Assembly: GCA_946404495.1 (NCBI GenBank) | Contig: CAMJDT010000002.1 | Coordinates: 1-64,000 of the forward strand | Direction: 5' to 3' | DNA length: 64,000 bases | DNA from: an uncultured Bacteroidales bacterium | GTDB lineage: Bacteria; Bacteroidota; Bacteroidia; Bacteroidales; Paludibacteraceae | Shown: positions 60,467 through 64,000 of the stretch, in pieces | Position numbering within the stretch: position 1 is the first letter of the stretch | Layout: each line of letters begins with the position of its first letter | Notes under the pieces: model-generated | What the model saw: the letters and a program-made list of their open reading frames with translations, nothing else | Told to the model about the DNA's origin: nothing | Databases searched by the model: none | Position numbers and translations under genes: made by a program

Positions 60467-60715
60467 TTATAATCCATTTTTTGCTTCCCAAGCAATACGC
60501 AGGGCTACTTCCAGTATCCGCGTGTTGTCCAACGTCACTATGCCTCCGTCAGGACCCGGCTCCAGGTGATAGCCTGTATCACCGCTGGCGCTACCGCGGA
60601 AAAAATCACGTACATCGTCGGCTGCAATTCCTAATTCTGCGGCAATCACAGCCGAACTTCCGTGCGGGAGACTGTCTTTCACCTCGCGCAACTTGTTAAA
60701 TGTCGTTCTTGTCAT
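60467..60715 (-). CDS. Small protein of unknown function
   Basis: The 82-residue cytoplasmic protein (MTRTTFNKLREVKDSLPHGSSAVIAAELGIAADDVRDFFRG) has a helix-turn-helix-like N-terminal half and could bind DNA. No family is recognised. It is the first gene of the minus-strand operon running to coaBC and lies 6 bp before barrel paralogue 2. Confidence 0.7.
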   Translation of the reverse strand: MTRTTFNKLREVKDSLPHGSSAVIAAELGIAADDVRDFFRGSASGDTGYHLEPGPDGGIVTLDNTRILEVALRIAWEAKNGL

Positions 60716-60754
60716 ATCTTATTGTTCTTATGTTCACTTTCTCAATTTGGGCCG

Positions 60755-60786
60755 CAAAATTACAATTTTTTTTCGATATATGCAAA
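60755..60786 (-). promoter_or_regulatory. Promoter of the operon from the 82-residue gene to coaBC
   Basis: Minus strand TTTG (60783-60786), spacer CATATATCGAAAAAAAATTG (20 bp), TAATTTTG (60755-60762). Confidence 0.85.
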
Positions 60787-60801
60787 TATTTCGCATTTTT
60801 T

Positions 60802-60833
60802 TTTGCATATGTCAGAAAAAAGTAGTACTTTTG
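60802..60833 (+). promoter_or_regulatory. Promoter of the SLC13 gene
   Basis: TTTG (60802-60805), spacer CATATGTCAGAAAAAAGTAG (20 bp), TACTTTTG (60826-60833). Confidence 0.85.
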
Positions 60834-60875
60834 TAGCCGATTTTGGAAAAATAATGATGAATAGCAAGAAATAAT

Positions 60876-62381
60876 ATGTTCAAAAACTTTACAGGATTCA
60901 ACTTAGTTGAACAAATGTACAAACTGCGGCACAACAGAATCTTCGACCCCGCACGGTGGAAAAAGAAGACGGTAGGTTATCTGTGTGTGATAGCGGTGTT
61001 TCTTGCCCTGTGGCTCTTGCCTACCGAGTATTTCGGATTAGATGGTCTTACCTTGGTACAACAGCGTATCATTGCCATCTTTGTCTATGCTACAATGATG
61101 TGGGTGATGGAGTTAATCCCGGCGTGGGCTACCTCTGTCACTATCATGGCTTTCCTATTGCTTTTCGCTTCGGATTCCGGTGTCAAATGGCTGTGTAATC
61201 CCGACGAAGTAGGCAAACTATTGAGTTATAAGCAAATCATGGCATCCTTTGCAGACCCTGTGATTATACTTTTTATCGGCGGATTTATTTTGGCTATCGC
61301 AACCACAAAAGCCGGTCTGGATGTACACCTTGCGCGCGTACTGCTGACACCCTTCGGCAAGAAAAGCGAGAATATCCTGCTTGGCTTTATGTTGGTGACA
61401 GCGCTCTTCTCGATGTTCATCAGTAATACGGCTACGACCGCGATGATGCTTACCTTCCTTGCTCCGGTCTTCAAACAGATGAGCGATGCCGGCAAAGGAC
61501 GGGTAGCGATGGCACTCAGTATCCCGATTGCGGCTAATATCGGAGGAATGGGAACGCCTATCGGTACGCCGCCGAATACGATTGCCCTTAAGTATCTCAA
61601 TGACCCCGAAGGCTTGAATCTTGGTATCGGATTTGGACAATGGATGCTCTTTATGATTCCGTTGGTCGTGGTGCTGATATTGATAGCGTGGTGGCTATTG
61701 CGCAAGCTCTTCCCCTTCTCGCAGAAGACTATTGAACTGAAGATAGAGGGCGAGATGAACCGCGGACGCGATACAACGATTATAATCATCACGCTCGCGG
61801 TTACGATCCTACTCTGGATGATGGATGCACTCACCGGTATCAATACCTACACAGTAGCGTTCATTCCCTTTGCAGTCTTTGCTATGTTCGGTATCATCAC
61901 GCGCTATGATTTGGAGGAAATCAACTGGTCGGTCATTTGGATGGTAGCCGGCGGTTTTGCGTTGGGCTATGCGATGAACGGTTCGGGTTTGGCTGCCCTC
62001 GTGGTACGTGCTATCCCGTTCGGTAACTTCTCTCCGCTACTCATCGTTATCCTGTCCGGACTGTTGTGTTATATGCTCTCGAACCTGATCTCGCACTCGG
62101 CTACCGCTGCATTGCTGATGCCGATTCTTGTGGTCGTATGTACAGCAATGGGAGATAAATTGACCGCCATAGGAGGCACTTCTACCGTCCTGATTGGCGT
62201 GGCTATCGCATCCAGCAGCGCGATGATACTGCCTATCTCAACGCCCCCGAATGCATTGGCATATGCTACAGGACTCATCGAGCAAAAAGATATGATAAAA
62301 ATGGGAGTTATCGTTGGTATCATTGCGATCATCTTAGGCTATCTTGTGCTCTTTGGAGCAAGCACCTTGCATATCATTTAA
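60876..62381 (+). CDS. SLC13/DASS-family anion symporter
   Basis: The 501-residue membrane protein has the two inverted SNT-type motifs of dicarboxylate/sulfate sodium symporters (FISNTATTAMM and LISHSATAALLMP), plus NIGGMGTPIGTPPNTIAL and ILPISTPPNALAYATG. It probably imports C4-dicarboxylates, citrate or a similar anion with sodium. The M49-like gene follows 25 bp downstream. Confidence 0.93.
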   Translation: MFKNFTGFNLVEQMYKLRHNRIFDPARWKKKTVGYLCVIAVFLALWLLPTEYFGLDGLTLVQQRIIAIFVYATMMWVMELIPAWATSVTIMAFLLLFASDSGVKWLCNPDEVGKLLSYKQIMASFADPVIILFIGGFILAIATTKAGLDVHLARVLLTPFGKKSENILLGFMLVTALFSMFISNTATTAMMLTFLAPVFKQMSDAGKGRVAMALSIPIAANIGGMGTPIGTPPNTIALKYLNDPEGLNLGIGFGQWMLFMIPLVVVLILIAWWLLRKLFPFSQKTIELKIEGEMNRGRDTTIIIITLAVTILLWMMDALTGINTYTVAFIPFAVFAMFGIITRYDLEEINWSVIWMVAGGFALGYAMNGSGLAALVVRAIPFGNFSPLLIVILSGLLCYMLSNLISHSATAALLMPILVVVCTAMGDKLTAIGGTSTVLIGVAIASSSAMILPISTPPNALAYATGLIEQKDMIKMGVIVGIIAIILGYLVLFGASTLHII

Positions 62382-62406
62382 TAATAACAACTAAAATCTG
62401 AATAAT

Positions 62407-64000
62407 ATGAAAACCAAATACCTCACTCTATTTCTCGTCTCTCTGTTGCTAATAGCTTGTTCACCGGAGAAACCCGATGTGGAAAGATATGTATCCAAAT
62501 ATGCTCTTGTCACAATCCCTGCACCCGATTTGAGCGGCATTACCGACAATGGAAAGGAAGTGCTCCAACTCTACCAGAAAGCGGCTGACGAAGTGGACGC
62601 TATCTATTGGCAGCAGTATTTCGGCGACAAACAAGCGTTGCTTGATTCGCTTGAGGATCCTAATGAACGTCTCTTTGCAACGATCAACTATGGTCCTTGG
62701 AACCGCATTGATGGTCGTTCTTTCCTGCTTAATTATGGTTCGAAACCTCTGGGCGCACGTTTTTATCCGGCCGATATGACCAAGGAAGAATTCGCGGCTT
62801 GGAATAATCCCGATAAGAACAGTCCCTACACACTCATCCAACGTGCAGCAGACGGAGGACTCGAGGCCGTTTGGTATCACGATGCTTATGCCTCACAGAT
62901 TGATATGATAGAGTGCTATCTCAGGCGTGCGGCGGAGGTCACCATCAAGCCGAGTGTACGTAATTACCTGCTCCGTATGATCGATGCGCTTAAGACGGAC
63001 GACTACTACGAGAGTTACAAGGCGTGGCTTGAGATGAACGATAGTAAGATGGATCTTGTCATCGGTCCGATCGAACCCTTAGACGATGCACTTTACGGCA
63101 TCAAGGCTTCTTACGGAGCCTATGTGTTGCTCAAGAACATGCAGCGTACCGAAGAGTTGAACGAACTCACCACTCGCATGAACGAGTTGCAGACGATGCT
63201 TCCCGGTGACCCGGCTCACCACGCTTTTGTGCCGGGTAAAGAGACGGATATATTCTCCTGCAACGTGCTCTACTGCAGCGGCTATACAAACGCCGGATAT
63301 AAGGTCATCGGTATTAACTTCCCGTACGATGCAAAAGCACAGCGTGAAGTGGGTACGCGTACCATTATCTTTGATAACATTATACGCGAGAAATTCAACC
63401 GCACGGTATTCCCTGTGGGCATGAAATTGCTGGAGGATGAATTCCAACCCCACGTAGATGCCAGCGCCTTCTATTGGCTCATCGTCTTCCGTGAGGTCGC
63501 AAAGAGCCTTGGCGTGAAGGAGACAATCAATGGTAAGGGGACTGTTGCGGAAGCATTAGGCAATGAGGCACTCGCCTTTGAAAAGGCCAAATCTAATGTT
63601 CTCGGCACGATCCTGTGTGTAAAAGAGACAGAGGCCTATCGCATCTCTGCTCTCTTCCAGAAAGAGGACGTCCTTGCCACCTTTGTTGCCAATACCCTTC
63701 GATCCACTCGCTTCGGTGCAGCTGATCCTACCGGTATAGCCAATATCTTGGTCTATAACTACCTGCTGGATCACAAAGCCATCATCTGGAATGCCTCGGA
63801 GTGCTATAGTATTGACTATGACCGTACCTGGGAAGTGCTTGAGACTCTCGGAGCTGAGATTCTTCGCATTCAGGCCGAAGGTGATATAGAGGCTGCTCAC
63901 GAGGCTATCGCCCGCTACGGTGTGGCAGGACTCGAGAGTCTGTCCGACAAACGTGTTTTAGAGAACGCCGGTATACCTGTAGATATCCGACTTGAATACA
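62407..64000 (+). CDS. M49-like (dipeptidyl peptidase III-related) lipoprotein lacking the zinc motif, truncated by the window
   Basis: The frame is open from ATG 62407 to the window end (531 codons) and is missing from the ORF track because no stop is reached. A lipobox signal (MKTKYLTLFLVSLLLIAC) is followed by family segments I recall from Bacteroidetes M49-like peptidases: INYGPWNRIDG, LGARFYPADMTKEEF, DLVIGPIEPLDDALYGIKASYGAYVL, ETINGKGTVAEAL, RSTRFGAADPTGIANI. Where active members have HEVAHGLG the sequence reads REVAKSLG (about residues 362-369). The third-ligand segment reads FEKAKSN in place of EEGKAD. It is therefore probably an inactive pseudo-enzyme. Confidence 0.8.
   Translation, partial: MKTKYLTLFLVSLLLIACSPEKPDVERYVSKYALVTIPAPDLSGITDNGKEVLQLYQKAADEVDAIYWQQYFGDKQALLDSLEDPNERLFATINYGPWNRIDGRSFLLNYGSKPLGARFYPADMTKEEFAAWNNPDKNSPYTLIQRAADGGLEAVWYHDAYASQIDMIECYLRRAAEVTIKPSVRNYLLRMIDALKTDDYYESYKAWLEMNDSKMDLVIGPIEPLDDALYGIKASYGAYVLLKNMQRTEELNELTTRMNELQTMLPGDPAHHAFVPGKETDIFSCNVLYCSGYTNAGYKVIGINFPYDAKAQREVGTRTIIFDNIIREKFNRTVFPVGMKLLEDEFQPHVDASAFYWLIVFREVAKSLGVKETINGKGTVAEALGNEALAFEKAKSNVLGTILCVKETEAYRISALFQKEDVLATFVANTLRSTRFGAADPTGIANILVYNYLLDHKAIIWNASECYSIDYDRTWEVLETLGAEILRIQAEGDIEAAHEAIARYGVAGLESLSDKRVLENAGIPVDIRLEY

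Overview
The window comes from a member of the Bacteroidetes, most likely order Bacteroidales. The evidence is direct: Bacteroidetes-type promoters (TTTG, about 20 bp, TAnnTTTG) precede most operons. There is a type IX secretion (T9SS) C-terminal domain, Omp28-family lipoproteins, and many families typical of this phylum (DUF4924, DUF4494, DUF3276/PUR, DUF6029, DUF4105, the phylum-specific RpoZ, an extended NusB). The DNA is mostly chromosomal housekeeping. No prophage, CRISPR array or cas gene was seen.

Layout. 1-3.9 kb: a large secreted TPR-CHAT protease-like protein, divergent from glyS. 5.4-10.1 kb: minus-strand operon rplY-pth-LTA-synthase-like-S4-DUF4924-nth. 10.2-17.4 kb: tRNA-Gln, and a minus-strand operon PAP2-pdxJ-tyrS-polyferredoxin-aldo/keto reductase-tatA-tatC, with Tat translocase genes next to probable Tat substrates. 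17.5-22.2 kb: LytTR regulator, SGNH hydrolase, nudC, a split sugar-isomerase-like gene, DUF2461 and rnhB. 22.3-27.1 kb: an amidase, an MlaD-like protein, dnaA and a FecCD permease. 27.0-32.2 kb: an envelope cluster of two Omp28 lipoproteins, a T9SS cargo, a DUF6029 barrel and a TlpA thioredoxin. 32.2-35.4 kb: groEL, groES and a secreted endonuclease I. 35.6-38.6 kb: a MATE exporter and a REP-associated tyrosine transposase (RAYT) riddled with hairpin repeats. 38.7-42.8 kb: a small unknown protein, a lipoprotein and a transporter-arginine deiminase fusion. 42.9-54.7 kb: a long minus-strand operon nusB-yajC-ybbR-like-aminotransferase-rpoN-PAP2-DUF4105-phosphatase-DUF4494-yggS-FAD/FeS oxidoreductase. 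54.8-60.7 kb: PUR-like protein, and a minus-strand operon from a small unknown protein through two outer-membrane proteins, apbE, bamD, rpoZ and coaBC. 60.8-64 kb: an SLC13 transporter followed by a truncated M49-like protein whose zinc motif looks destroyed.

Most striking signals. (1) The RAYT at 37.1-38.5 kb carries REP-like hairpins inside its own reading frame as 36-bp in-frame cassettes. The stems covary around a conserved AANC loop, and the array continues past the stop codon. (2) About 20 loci hold short tandem heptamer repeats, almost always at gene junctions. The unit sequence differs from locus to locus but the 7-bp period is kept. In two genes (yggS and the FAD/FeS oxidoreductase) such repeats lie inside the coding sequence and encode linker peptides. 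(3) A sodium:neurotransmitter symporter is fused to a catalytically intact-looking arginine deiminase domain. (4) The M49-like protein at the right edge keeps the family's surrounding signature but lacks the metal-binding histidines. Coordinates of starts were re-evaluated where the ORF track used a longer or non-ATG start. Family assignments rest on motif recognition by eye, without database searches.
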